Of a DNA stretch of 64,000 nucleotides, positions 12,481 through 22,325 are shown piece after piece. Position 1 is the stretch's first letter; each line of letters opens with the position of its first letter. The stretch lies in contig JAUMIR010000005.1 of the NCBI GenBank assembly GCA_030847615.1, forward strand, positions 62,089,001 through 62,153,000. Direction: 5' to 3'. The DNA comes from Gambelia wislizenii. Lineage: Eukaryota; Chordata; Lepidosauria; Squamata; Crotaphytidae. The notes under the pieces are model-generated. The model was not told where the DNA came from. It made no database searches and saw nothing but the letters and a program-made list of their open reading frames with translations. The position numbers and the translations under genes were made by a program.

Positions 12481-12603
12481 GGAGCAGCTAGGAGTGAGTA
12501 TGGGTATCTGTAGCCTTTAAAAAAGGCTTCAGCCACCACCTTTTCCTCCAGGAGCAGCTAGGAGTGAGTGTGGGCATCTGCAGCCTTTAAAAAAGCCTTC
12601 AGC
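12481..12603. repeat. 70-bp direct repeat, two units
   Basis: Two copies of a unit starting GGAGCAGCTAGGAGTGAGT begin at 12481 and 12551. Each ends in a CCTTTAAAAAAG palindrome-like motif followed by CTTCAGC. They lie just upstream of the tandem array and L2 copy A, so they may belong to the 5' leader of that LINE. That link is inference. Confidence 0.8.
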
Positions 12604-12869
12604 ACTTCTGGGTCGACGAATGGCGAGGCGGACTTTTTAAAGAAAGAAAACCTCTACTCCTATAGTTTATTAGGATAGCCTTCACCTGTCTTGACAGCTG
12701 CAGTGCTCAAACCTGCCATCTTTTGTTGTCAATAATCAGCATGTAGCAAGGATCTTCCTGCCCTGAAGTGACCATCTCAGAAATGAAGAAACTTTCTCTC
12801 CAGGCAAACAAGAGTGCTTCTGGGTGGTGCACCAGCGCCCTCTTGAGTCTAGTGTAGGAACAGGTGCTT

Positions 12870-13290
12870 CAATGTGGCAGCGGCAGCGACTGGGCCGCAG
12901 GAAGGACAGGTGGAGGCCCAAACTGCCCAGAGAAACATCACCCAAGGTGGCGCAATGGCAGTCGCGGTGGCAGTGAAGTATAGGTGAGTATAGAACCCCA
13001 CCCAAGAACACCTTCTCCCAGCAATGCGGCGGCAGTGGCAGCAACTGGGCCACAGGGAGGACAGGTGGAGGCCCAAACTGCCCAGAGAAACATCACCCAA
13101 GGCGGTGCAGCGGTAGTCACGGTGGCAGCGAAGCCAGGGAGAACTTGGGTGGGTATAGAACCCCACCTAGGAACACCTTCTCCCAGCAATGCGGCAGCAG
13201 AGGCAGTGACTGGGCCGCAGGGAGGACAGGCGGAGGCCCAAACCACCCAGAGAAACACCATCCAAGGCACCATTAAAGCCCTTTGTTGAA
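12870..13290 (+). repeat. GC-rich tandem array 5' of L2 copy A
   Basis: Three imperfect units recur with starts marked by TGGGCC at 12891, 13046 and 13211, giving periods of about 155 and 165 bp. Each carries GGACAGGTGGAGGCCCAAAC and AGAAACATCACCCAAGG. The units are rich in CpG and CGG/CAG triplets, unlike the AT-rich surroundings. The position directly before the LINE endonuclease suggests a monomer-type 5' UTR promoter, as known for some mammalian L1 elements. The role here is inferred. Confidence 0.75.
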
Positions 13291-13310
13291 GTGGCCATAA
13301 GAATGCAGGG

Positions 13311-14224
13311 TTGAAAATACAGCTAGATCCTTTGCTATTCTCATTATGTATAGGGGCCAGGAATGATCTGGGAGCAGGAATTGAGGTTGTGTGGGGGAAG
13401 CGAAGGTATGGCGGTAACAGAGTGAAGAGTTGTTACAAAAGAAGGTGGGATAGATTTTTAATACCTATCCCGCCTTCAGTTCACTCTGTTTCCTGGAATA
13501 AATTGGAGAGTGCACCAACCATTCCACAGACCCTTACTCTGCTCCTTTGCAATGCCAGGTCGGTTAAAAATAAGACTCATATCATCCATGACCTTCTATT
13601 GGATGAGGCTGCCGACCTGGCATGCTTTACAGAGACCAGGCTGGGAGAAGCCAGTGCTGTGACTTGGGCACAGGCACTCTCAGCTGGTACTCAGTCAGTG
13701 AGCAGGTAAGGTAAAGTGGACGGGTGGGCGGAGTGGCTCGGATTCATAAAAACAATCTAACCTTGACCAAGAAGCCTATCTGGAACACAGTCCACATCGA
13801 GTGCATGTACCTAAGCCTGAGGACCAGGGATAGTTTAGGGATTCTGTTAGTATACTGGCCATCCCGTTGTCTAACAGACTCCCTAACCGAGCTAACACAG
13901 CTGGTATCAGAGTTGTTGCTGGAGTCACCCAGACTTTTAGTTCTGGGCGACTTCAGCATCCCACTCGAGATCAGCTTGCTAAATCTAACTGGTGTAGCTT
14001 ATCCAACAAGACTTGTCATAGGAATTTCCTTTATTCTTATTGAGAGACGATATATGCAACGCAGAAGTCTTTCTCGTCTGCACGAATTGCGTCTGCAGAG
14101 TCCCATCCAGTGGAACTGTTTAGGGTGGGGGGGGGAGCTGACCCAGATTCCACCTGTGCAGAACCCCTTACTCAACTTGATAATGGCCTGCTGTGATGCA
14201 TTTAACATCCACTTTTGCAGATAA
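13311..14224 (+). pseudogene. Broken APE-type endonuclease of L2 copy A
   Basis: The first frame (13311-13709) holds LLLCNARSVKNKTHIIHDLL and the catalytic-type ACFTETRL. After a frameshift near 13700-13730 the second frame (13724 on) continues with a YWPSRC segment and LLVLGDFSIPLE, where the usual Asn of GDFN is Ser. The conserved SDH-type end is missing because of the internal deletion. A functional enzyme would nick target DNA for target-primed reverse transcription; this copy cannot. Confidence 0.8.
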
Positions 14225-15852
14225 AATCTCTCAGATAAGAGCCGACTTAGATGCCAGTGTTATGACAGAATCTATAGACGAGGTGTCCAGCAACTCCACT
14301 GATGAAATTTTATTGGATCAGCTTCAATCTGTGAGTGCCGATGACATGGACAAGCTCCTTGGCAGGGTGAGGAAGATGACCTGTCCCCTCGATACCTGTC
14401 CATCATGGCTGGCCACCCAAGGGAGTGATGCAGTGAGAGTACTCCTTAGGGATATTATCAATGCGTCCTTCAGGGGGGGTCCGTTCCATCCTGTCTGAAG
14501 GAAGTGGCGGTTAAGCCACTCCTTAAAAAGCCTTCCCTGGATCCCTTGGTAAGGAACAACTATAGGCCGTGTCTCCTTGCTGCCTTTTTAAAGCAAGGTG
14601 ATTGAGAGGGCGGTCGCTTCCCAACTCCAAGCTGTCTTGGATGAAACCGATTATCTAGATTCATTTCAAACTGGCTTTAGGACAGGATATGGAATTGAGA
14701 CTGCCATGGTTGCTCTGGCTGACAACCTCCACTTGGGTATCAACAGGGGTAGTGTGACCCTATTGGTGCTCTTGGACCTCTCAGTGGCCTTTGATACAAT
14801 AGATCATTCCATCCTCTTGGATCACCTGGGTTAGAGGGTTAGGAATTGGAGGCACTGCCTTGCAGTGGTTCCGTTCCTTCCTCTCGGGCAGATCTCAGAG
14901 GATGAGGCTTGGGGACAGTTGCTCTACTAGAATAGAGCTTAATTGTGGCGTCCCTCAGGGTGCCATTCTGTCCCTGATGTTATTTAACATCTATATGAAG
15001 CTGCTGGGAGAGATCATTCGGAGACATGGAGCACGGTGTCATCAGTATCTCGATGACACCCAGATATATTTCTCCATGTCTCAGTCATCAGCTTCGACTT
15101 CAGATGGCGTCTCTCCTCTCAATGATTGTCTTAGGGCAGTAATGGACTAGATGAGGAAAAACAAACTGAGACTGAATCCAGACAAAACGGAGGTACTAAC
15201 AGTTATGGACCCAAAACCAGGTCTGGGAATACAACTTCCAATCCTGGATGGAACCACACTCTCCTCCAAGGACTGTGTTTGCAGTCTGGGAGTGCTCCTA
15301 GACCCGTTGCTCCTGATGTCTAGTCAGGTAAATTCGACGGTCAGGAGTACATGTTATCAACTTCGGCTGATACGCCAGCTTCACCCTTTCCTGGAAACCA
15401 GGGACCTTGAAACTGTGGTACAGGAACTGGTAACCTCCCGTCTCAATTTCTGTAATGCCCTCTACATGGGGCTACCCTTGTGCTTGAATCGGAGACTTCA
15501 ACTAGTTCAGAACATGGCAGCCAGGTTGATTTCTGAAGTTGCCAGAAGAGAGCACATAACACCTGTGCTAAAAGCTCTCCACTGGCTGCCTATTAGTTTT
15601 CAGGCACAGTACAAGGTGTTGGTTATGACCTTTAAAGCCCTACATGGCTTGGGGCCAACTTACTTCCACGACCGCCTCCTCCCGTATGATCCTCCCCACA
15701 TACTTCGGTCCTCTGGGAGGAATCTGTTACAAAAACCTATGAAAACAAGGCTGTCGGTGACATCCCAGAGGGCCTTCTCTGCTGCTGCTTCCAGATTATG
15801 GAATGGCCTGCTGGACAAGATCTGTCTTATTACCACCTTAGGCAGCTTTTAA
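14193..15852 (+). pseudogene. Broken reverse transcriptase and C-terminus of L2 copy A
   Basis: The order is a linker (DKISQIRADLD, from 14218), FQTGFRTGYG, motif A (LLDLSVAFDTIDHSIL), motif B (GVPQGAILS), the catalytic box near 15044, LRLNPDKTEVLTV and the L2-type C-terminal domain to 15852. The catalytic box reads YLDD rather than the YADD of copies B and C. Breaks include loss of frame around 14498-14598, a stop at about 14832, and an in-frame TAG at 15148-15150 just before MRKNKLRLNPD. The combination of frame breaks and an altered active site marks an inactive copy. Confidence 0.85.
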
Positions 15853-16354
15853 AAAGCTGTCAAGAGGAACCTTTCAAGCAGGCCTTTCCTGAATAACTAT
15901 CCTGGCCCAAAGATTCGGCTGTCTTTTGAACTTTTTGCTGCCATTGAATTTTTTCTTCTTCTATTTTAATTATTGTATGTGTTTAAATCTTTTCTAATTC
16001 AATATTATTTTAAGAGGTGGGTGGGTTAGGGTAGTGATGTAATTAATTATGGAGTTTTATACTGTAAACCGCCCTGATTGCGTTGCAGAGGGGCGGGATA
16101 GAAATTAATAATAATAATAATATTTATTTATACCCCGCCCCTCTGTTAAAACAATCGGGGCGGCTTACAAAATTTAAAATACAATACAAATAAAATCCCT
16201 AAACACCCCCACTCCCACCCTCCCCCATAAAAAACATTAAACAAATATAAATTAAAAACAACTAATCTAAAATCACATTTAAAACTATAAATACAATAAA
16301 ATATAATAAATGGCCAGCAGCCTAGAAGAGGCCAGGATCCCCTGAGGCGGGGAT

Positions 16355-16933
16355 CTAATTAGGAAAGGCCTGCCGAAAGAAATCCGTCTTTAGTGCTTTT
16401 TTAAAGCCACTCAGGCTTGTTATCTGATGGATCTCATTCGGCAGGTCATTCCACAATTTGGGGGCGATTACCGAAAAGGCCCTCTGGGAGGTTGCAGACA
16501 GCCTAGATTTTTGTGGCTGAAGCAAATTCCTCCCAGAGGACCGGAGTGCGCGGGGAGGATTGTATGGGAGGAGGCGGTTCCGGAGATAAGTTGGACCCAA
16601 GCCATTTAGGGCTTTAAAGGTAATAACCAACACCTTATACTGGGCCCGGAAACTGATTGGCAGCCAGTGGAGAGATTTTAATACTGGAGTTATATGGTCT
16701 CTCCGAGATGTTCCCAAGACCACTCTGGCTGCCATATTTTGTACCAACTGAAGTTTCCGGACCAAGCATGAGGGCAGCCCCATGTAGAGTGCATTGCAGA
16801 AATCTAGACAGGAGGTTACCAGCGCGTGCACCACAGTCTCGAGGTCCCTTACTTCCAGGAAATGGCGCAGCTGGCATATCAGCTGAAGCTGATAACAGGT
16901 GCTCCTGACTGTCGCATTCACCTGACTCGTCAT
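16355..16933 (-). pseudogene. L2 copy B ORF2, C-terminal segment
   Basis: This is the post-RT domain of the same polyprotein, displaced in frame by a small deletion of roughly 16 bases near 16945-16955, where the expected LGVLLD-type block is missing. It contains VTSCLDFCNALYMGLPSC, KLQLVQNMAARVVLGTSRRD, HWLPISFRAQYKVLVITFKAL, LGPTYLRNRLLPY and a final FKKALKTDFFRQAFPN before the stop. The domain is characteristic of L2-clade LINEs. Its biochemical role is not established. The frame is otherwise open. Confidence 0.85.
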
Positions 16934-18612
16934 CTGAAGCGATGAATCAAGGACTTAATGGAGTCCTTAACGGAGAGCGTGACCCTGTCCAGGACTGGAG
17001 GTTGCAACCCAACTACTGGTTTGGGGGCCGCTACCGTGAGCACCTCCGTTTTATCTGGATTTAATCTCAATCTGTTTTTCCTCATCCAGCCCATTACTGC
17101 TTTAAGACAATCATTAAGAGGAGAGACGCCATCGGAATTCGAGGCCGAAGATCGGGGCAAGGAGAAATAGATCTGGGTGTCATCCGCATACTGATAACAC
17201 CCAGCCCCATAACTGCGAATAATCTCACCCAGCGGCTTCATATAAATGTTAAACAGCATCGGGGACAGGATGGCACCCTGTGGAACACCACAAGTAAGCT
17301 CCTTTCTGCTAGAGCAGCTGTCCCCGAGCAACACCCTCTGGGACCTGCCCGAGAGGAAGGACTGGAACCACTGGAGTGCAGTGCCTCCGATTCCTAACCC
17401 CCTCAAGCGATCCAAGAGGATGCTATGATCTATCGTATCGAAAGCCGCTGAGATGTCTAAAAGCACCAACAGGGTCACACTACCCCTGTCAATGCTTAGA
17501 CGCAGGTCGTCAGTCAAGGAAACCATGGCAGTCTCAGCTCCAAATCCCGTCCTAAAGCCAGTTTGAAATGGGTATAGATAATCGGTTTCATCCAAGACCA
17601 CTTGGAGTTGAAGCGCAACTGCCCTCTCAATCACTTTGCTCAAGAATGGTAACATAGAAACCGGCCTATAGTTGTTCATGTCCAGGGGGTCAAGGGAAGA
17701 TTTTTTCAGGAGCAGCCTAACGGCTGCTTCCTTTAAACAAGATGGAACACACCCTTCTCTGAGGGATGCATTGATGATGTCCTTGAGGAACATCATCAAG
17801 GCAGTCCCCCCCTGGATGGCCAGCCATGAAGGGCAAGGATCGAGAGGGCAGGTCGTCTTCCTAACCCTACCAAGTAGCTTGTCCACGTCCTCAGTACTCA
17901 CAGATTGAAATTGATCCAGTAAACTGACATCAACGGAGTTGCTGGACACCTCGTCAATTGTTTCTGCCAAATTACTGGTATCTAAGTCGGCTCTTATCTG
18001 AGAGATTTTATCTGCAAAGAAATTGTTAAACGCGTCACAGCAGGCCGTCGTTGGGTTAAGCAACGGGTTCTGCGCAGGAATAACCTGCGTCATCTCCCTT
18101 ACCACCCTAAACAGCTCTGCTGGACGGGACTCTGCAGACGCAATACGTGCAGAGGAGAAGGATCGCTGTGCTGCACGTATTGCCTCTCGATAGGACCAAA
18201 GAAAGTTCCTATGACGAGTCCTGTCGGATAAGAGTCGAGTTTTCCGCCAGTTGCGCTCTAGTCGTTGTCCAACCCGCTTCATTTTCCTAAGCTCTGCTGT
18301 ACACCATGGCTTACGATTTGAAGTGGGTTGGAAAGGACGCTTGGGAGCGATCGTGTCGATAGCCTTGGTAAGATCGTTGTTCCAGGTATTAACCAAAGTT
18401 TCGACAGGGTCACCGGCGTTACCAACCATTAAACCCTCCAAGGCTTTCTGGAATCCTCTAGGTTCCATTAGCCTTCGAGGGCGGACCATTCTAATAGGTC
18501 CACCACCCCCGGTGGGGCAGACAGTGGCTCTTAGCTCCATCTTGACCAGGAAATGATCCGTCCATGACAATGCGGTGGTTTTAATAACGCATCGAGGGTA
18601 TGACCCGCACAA
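16930..18612 (-). pseudogene. L2 copy B reverse transcriptase, open for 560 codons
   Basis: The frame opens with the end of the endonuclease (a WTDHFLVKM block at residues 17-25, equivalent to the usual SDH motif), then a basic linker. The reverse transcriptase follows: NNYRPVSMLPFLSKVIERA near residue 313, FQTGFRTGFG near 349, motif A LLDISAAFDTIDHSIL near 384-399, motif B GVPQGAILSPMLFNIYM near 442-458, catalytic YADD at 475-478, and LRLNPDKTEVLTV near 516. Every canonical RT block I can check is present. The frame is separated from the endonuclease by one frameshift and from the C-terminus by a small deletion. The product would copy LINE RNA at a nicked chromosomal target. Confidence 0.9.
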
Positions 18613-19409
18613 TGTGTGGGCCCGATGACCATTTGGGATAGGCCCATGTTTGTCATGGTTTCCATGAACTCCCGAGCTGCACCAGTCAAATTTGTCAAGC
18701 TGTTCTCAAGTGGAATGTTGAAGTCCCCCAAAACTAAAAGTCTGGGAGACTCCAACAGCAACTCTGAGACCAGCTGTGTCAGCTCGGTTAGGGAGTCTGC
18801 TAGACAACGGGGTGGTCGGTATACTAGCAGAATCCCCAAACTATCCTTGGTCCTCAGACTAAGGTACATACACTCAAAGTGGACTGTGTTTCGGACAGGT
18901 ATCCTGGTCAAGGTCAGATTGTTCTTAGAAACCAGAGCCACTCCACCCCCCCGCCCACTTCCCCTCACCTGCTCACTGACAGAATACCCGGCTGGGAGGG
19001 CCTGCGCCCACGTGAGAGCACTATCCTCTCCCATCCAGGTTTCTGTGAAGCATGCCAGGTCAGCATCCTCATCCAAGAGTAGATCGTAAATAATATGAGT
19101 TTTATTCTTAACTGACCTGGCATTGCAGAGGAGCAAAGTAAGGTTCTGTGGAATGGTTGGTACGCTCTCCAATCCATTCCGGGAAACAGGGTGAACTGAA
19201 GGTGGGATAGCTAACAAACAGCGATCCCGCCTTCTTTTGTACCATCTGTTCACTCTGTTCCGACCATACCTCCCTTTCCCCAGCACAACTCCAATTTCCG
19301 CCCCCACTCCATCCCCGGCCTCAGCTGACGCCAATTGCAGGCTTGGAGTCCCTCTGGCTGCTGGCTGGTGTTCCTGAGGGGTGTTGGAGTGGCTTAAAAC
19401 ACCAGCCAC
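18531..19409 (-). pseudogene. L2 copy B APE-type endonuclease
   Basis: A 292-codon frame. After an approximately 90-residue leader rich in Arg, Gly and Pro come LLLCNARSVKNK (Asn about 96), ACFTETWMGED (catalytic-type Glu about 123), VYRPPRC near 197 and LLVLGDFNIPLE near 224-235 (the DFN motif). The final SDH-type motif lies in the next frame, so one frameshift in roughly 18585-18612 breaks the enzyme. The upstream-most Met falls inside the tandem 5' monomers, so the true start is uncertain. Family knowledge: this domain nicks DNA to prime reverse transcription. Confidence 0.88.
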
Positions 19410-19703
19410 TCCTGGCCATGCCCCCTCCCGCTGCTGCTCTGCTTCCAGAAGTCCTCAGGGCCCTCCACAGCCCTCTGGCCCGATGGAATGGGGAGAAGAG
19501 GCTGCTTCAGGCTTGGAGTCCCTCTGACTGCTGGCTGGTGTTCCTGAGGGGTGTGGGAGTGGCTTAAAATGCCAGCCACTCCTGGCCACGCCCCCTCCCG
19601 CTGCTGCTCTGCTTCCAGAAGTCCTCAGGGCCCTCCACAGCCCTCTGGCCCAATGGAATGGGGAGAAGAGGCTGCTTCAGGCTTGTTGTCCCTCTGGCTG
19701 CTG
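19341..19703 (-). repeat. 170-bp tandem monomers at the 5' end of L2 copy B
   Basis: Two complete 170-bp units (19341-19510 and 19511-19680) and a 23-base third start all begin GCTTGGAGTCCCTCTG or a close variant. The units are about 95 percent alike by eye. They differ from the array upstream of copy A. They resemble monomer-type LINE promoters in arrangement; function is inferred. Confidence 0.88.
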
Positions 19704-19732
19704 ATAATTATTATTAATTATTATTATTAATT

Positions 19733-19767
<35 letters not shown>
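19704..19767. repeat. (TTA)n microsatellite
   Basis: ATT/TTA trinucleotide run abutting the truncated third 170-bp monomer. Confidence 0.95.
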
Positions 19768-19768
<1 letters not shown>

Positions 19769-19981
19769 AAGTCAGGTGTTGATGGGCCATTTGATGCACA
19801 TTTTGGTGATTTATGATTGGCTTATAAATGTAGGTATTTAGGCAGGCAGACATGCAAGCAGTAGAAGGTGACTGGCCAGAGGGTCCCAACAGGGAGAATA
19901 TAAAAGGGAGTTGGTGGAAGCAGTGAGGATACTGCAGTCAGTTCAGACAAGCAAGAGCCTTAGGGAAAGGGAAGCCACAAC

Positions 19982-20337
19982 CAGGACCGGTTTAAGGAAT
20001 TTTGGGGCCCCCTGCAATGCTTTACTTTGGGGCCCCCATATGTTTATCTCAGATCAATGTAACCTAACCTATTCACCGTACAGGATGTTCAGATTATAGT
20101 AGGACCCCCATATCCATGGATTCATTAGCCTTGAGACACAAAACAGCACACCTACCATAGAGTCTTCCTAGAAAATGTGTCTTCCCTAGCCCTTTTCTAG
20201 GCCTTCCAAGGCAACTCTATGGTATTTTAAACCAGAAATCCCATTATTTTCATATTAAGGAGGCCGACACGGGGCCCTCTCTTGACCTCGGGGCCCCCTG
20301 CCAATGCTGATTTGGCAGACAGGTTAAACCGGCCCTG
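19982..20337. mobile_element. hAT MITE with perfect 8-bp target duplication
   Basis: The ends CAGGACCGGTTTAAG and, inverted, CAGGGCCGGTTTAAC enclose 356 bp. Both flanks read GCCACAAC (19974-19981 and 20338-20345), an exact 8-bp duplication as made by hAT transposases. GGGGCCCCCTGC blocks lie inside both ends. There is no transposase coding capacity. Confidence 0.9.
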
Positions 20338-20718
20338 GCCACAACAGACCCTAGGTAAGGGGCCAAAGAAGAAGATGAGATCACTAAAGGTAAAACCTCT
20401 GAAAACTAGGGAAACAAGGAAAACTTCAGAGGCAATTCTCCAGGAAAGCCAAATTGACACCAGATGGCAGTTGCCTCGAGAAATAAGACAACTTTGGATG
20501 AGGAAACTGAATTACATCTCTGTTGCCTGCTTATCACGTGCCTAGCCAAAACCTTTAAGTGGAAGACAATTGCTCCCATCTAAGTGGAGCAGTGAATCTA
20601 CCCTGTGGTTAGTCTGGACTTATAGGAGCAGTTCAAGGTGCCAATAAGTCTGGACTTATAGGAGTAGTTCAACCCCAAATTTAGGTTCAACAAAGTGGGT
20701 AGATCTTTTAAAGTCTAT
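20338..20718. other. Unassigned stretch
   Basis: A phrase (AGTCTGGACTTATAGGAG) is repeated at about 20611 and 20649, a local duplication. Otherwise I see no family or gene. Confidence 0.35.
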
Positions 20719-20802
20719 GGACTTTATCAGACATGGCAAAAACCACATCAGAAGAATGCAACAATAACAAAAAATGGGCAACTTTATCAGCCAACATCAT
20801 CC
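20719..20802. mobile_element. Partial Harbinger-like MITE end
   Basis: It starts GGACTTTATCAGACATGGC and continues AAAAACCACATCAGAA, closely resembling the left end of the complete element at 36708-37008. No right end was identified, so it is called as a fragment. Confidence 0.5.
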
Positions 20803-20897
20803 TGCAACCATTCCGGGGTCAGCAAGGACAAGGGGAACTGAAGCATGGAGGAAACTGAGGCATGGAGAGTGGGATGTTGCCACTTGGGTGAAACAAA

Positions 20898-21464
20898 GGA
20901 CTTTATCAGACCACCATCTGTAGAAGTTCTTTTGCCAGCATATTTTAAAGCATTTTTATGCTGGCAAGACAACCCCCCGCCACCAGACATACCTTTAGCA
21001 GCGTGAAAAGTCATCCCCAGCAGTAACAGAGCATGAACAGAGCTCCATTTACTTCCAGGTTCCAAATCTCATCAATTCTCACAAGAAGACGCAAGCACGG
21101 CAAATTCAGAAGTTAAAGCAAAATAAACACATAAAATGTAGACGCAAGCACAGAAGCACACTTTAAAAGTCCTAAGTACACAAGGGGTGTCATAAAAAGA
21201 ATGTCCCATACCTGGCTGTCGTGATCTCACCTGGAAGTGTTGTTTCATTGATGCTGTATTCACGTGAGCACAATGGCGCAAGGTTTCAAATGCTGGCAAT
21301 ACTGGCAAAAAAGCACCATGGGAGATCTATCGACGGTTTGTTCTGTCAATGAAATAGTATGGCTTTTTGACTTGATATGAGTGCGAAAGGACGACGTTGT
21401 ATGGTATGTGTGCCCTTTCACAATCATTAGGCATTGTTATATTTGCTGCATTTGATAAAGTTCC
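20898..21464 (-). mobile_element. Harbinger-like MITE family A, copy 1
   Basis: Ends GGACTTTATCAGACCACC and, inverted, GGAACTTTATCAAATGC; 567 bp; flanks AAA and AAG, a near match for a 3-bp duplication. A subterminal hairpin (TTGCCAGCAT facing ATGCTGGCAA) lies at about 20932-20966. It shares its interior with 52825-53403 and 54275-54839. No coding capacity. Confidence 0.75.
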
Positions 21465-22325
21465 AAGACATGTGGCAAGGCGGAAGAGGAGAAGGAGCAG
21501 GCTCTTGACAGCCAGGGACTGGCAGGGCAGATGAAGCAGTGGTGGCGCATGGGATCTGCTCCTCTTCCTCTTCTTCCTCCTCCTGCTGTAAGGCTCGATC
21601 CATGGTTGCTCAAATATGCAGATATTGAACCCGTGGACACTGAGGGCCCACTGTATCCATTTAAGGATGGAACTGAATAAATAATTGAGAAGATTCATAA
21701 TATTTAGTTTTGCATATTATTATACCTCATTATACATTAATATTTAAGTAAATGGAAGCATATTTGTTTTAACTTCCAAATGAATCTTCATGTCTATTAT
21801 CCCATTCCTTTAGCTACTGAACAACTGATGCTATGCTAAAGGGATCAGGTTTTATTAAACATTTTATGGTGACAACAGACATATGAATGATAAATAACTA
21901 AGATATATTTATAAAAAACCTGACAAGGTAAGATTGGAGAACCAGACCATGGAGTAAATCCTGCATTAGCCCTACTTAGCATAAAAGCATAGAAATGAAC
22001 AGGATTCATCCATCACAGCTAACTCAAGACCCATTGATTTCAATGTGTCTATTCTAAAATTAATTTTGGATTTAGCTCCTAATGTTGTCACTTTAATGGG
22101 GTATAAGTCACAAAATCCTCACCAGCTTCATTAGTGTCTGGGCTCAATTTGTCCTGTAATACATTGCTTAGTCTTATAAAAAAAAAAAGGATGTGCAAAA
22201 GCAACAAAAGAAAAATAGCTATATCACTACCACCATTCCTCTAACCTCTTTAGCTTGATACAAAAAAGTAAAAAATAAAACTCCTCTGAGATGTTTCAGT
22301 TGTTCAATACTAATTCAATACTAAC
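21465..22325. other. AT-rich gene-free stretch
   Basis: It contains a weak copy of the short inverted-repeat family (about 21952-22083, CCCATTGATTTCAATGTGTCTA) and an A-run at 22179-22190. No coding signal. Confidence 0.4.

Larger units (their letters stand above)
13311..16117 (+). mobile_element. L2-clade LINE, copy A
   Basis: A LINE on the plus strand reading endonuclease, reverse transcriptase, C-terminal region, then a 3' UTR ending in a CCGCCC...GGGCGG hairpin (16069-16097) and a (TAA)n tail. Compared with copy B it lacks about 0.45 kb between the end of the endonuclease and the start of the RT region (junction near 14000-14020). It meets copy B tail to tail at 16106-16117. The clade call rests on the post-RT region (LQLVQNMAARLIS, HWLPISFQAQYKVLV, LGPTYFHDRLLPY), which CR1 elements lack. 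Confidence 0.88.
16118..19703 (-). mobile_element. L2-clade LINE, copy B, nearly full length
   Basis: Minus-strand LINE that includes, from its 5' end, 170-bp monomers (19341-19703), endonuclease (19409-18531), reverse transcriptase (18612-16930), C-terminal region (16933-16355), 3' UTR, a terminal GC hairpin (16135-16163) and a TAA-type tail shared with copy A. Only two frame breaks were seen in about 3 kb of coding sequence, so this is the youngest-looking L2 here. The 3' 650 bases closely match a separate truncated copy at 46003-46652. Confidence 0.9.

Noticed and set aside
12736..13289. Overlapping proline- and cysteine-rich open frames of about 100 codons on both strands
   Set aside because: They arise from the GC-rich tandem units, are out of phase between units, and show no domain. 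Treated as repeat-driven frames.
16427..18556. Plus-strand frames of 60-101 codons opposite L2 copy B
   Set aside because: They are antisense to a clear endonuclease/reverse transcriptase and have no independent support.
19341..19703. CRISPR-like array
   Set aside because: Units are 170 bp and contiguous without unique spacers, and the genome is eukaryotic.
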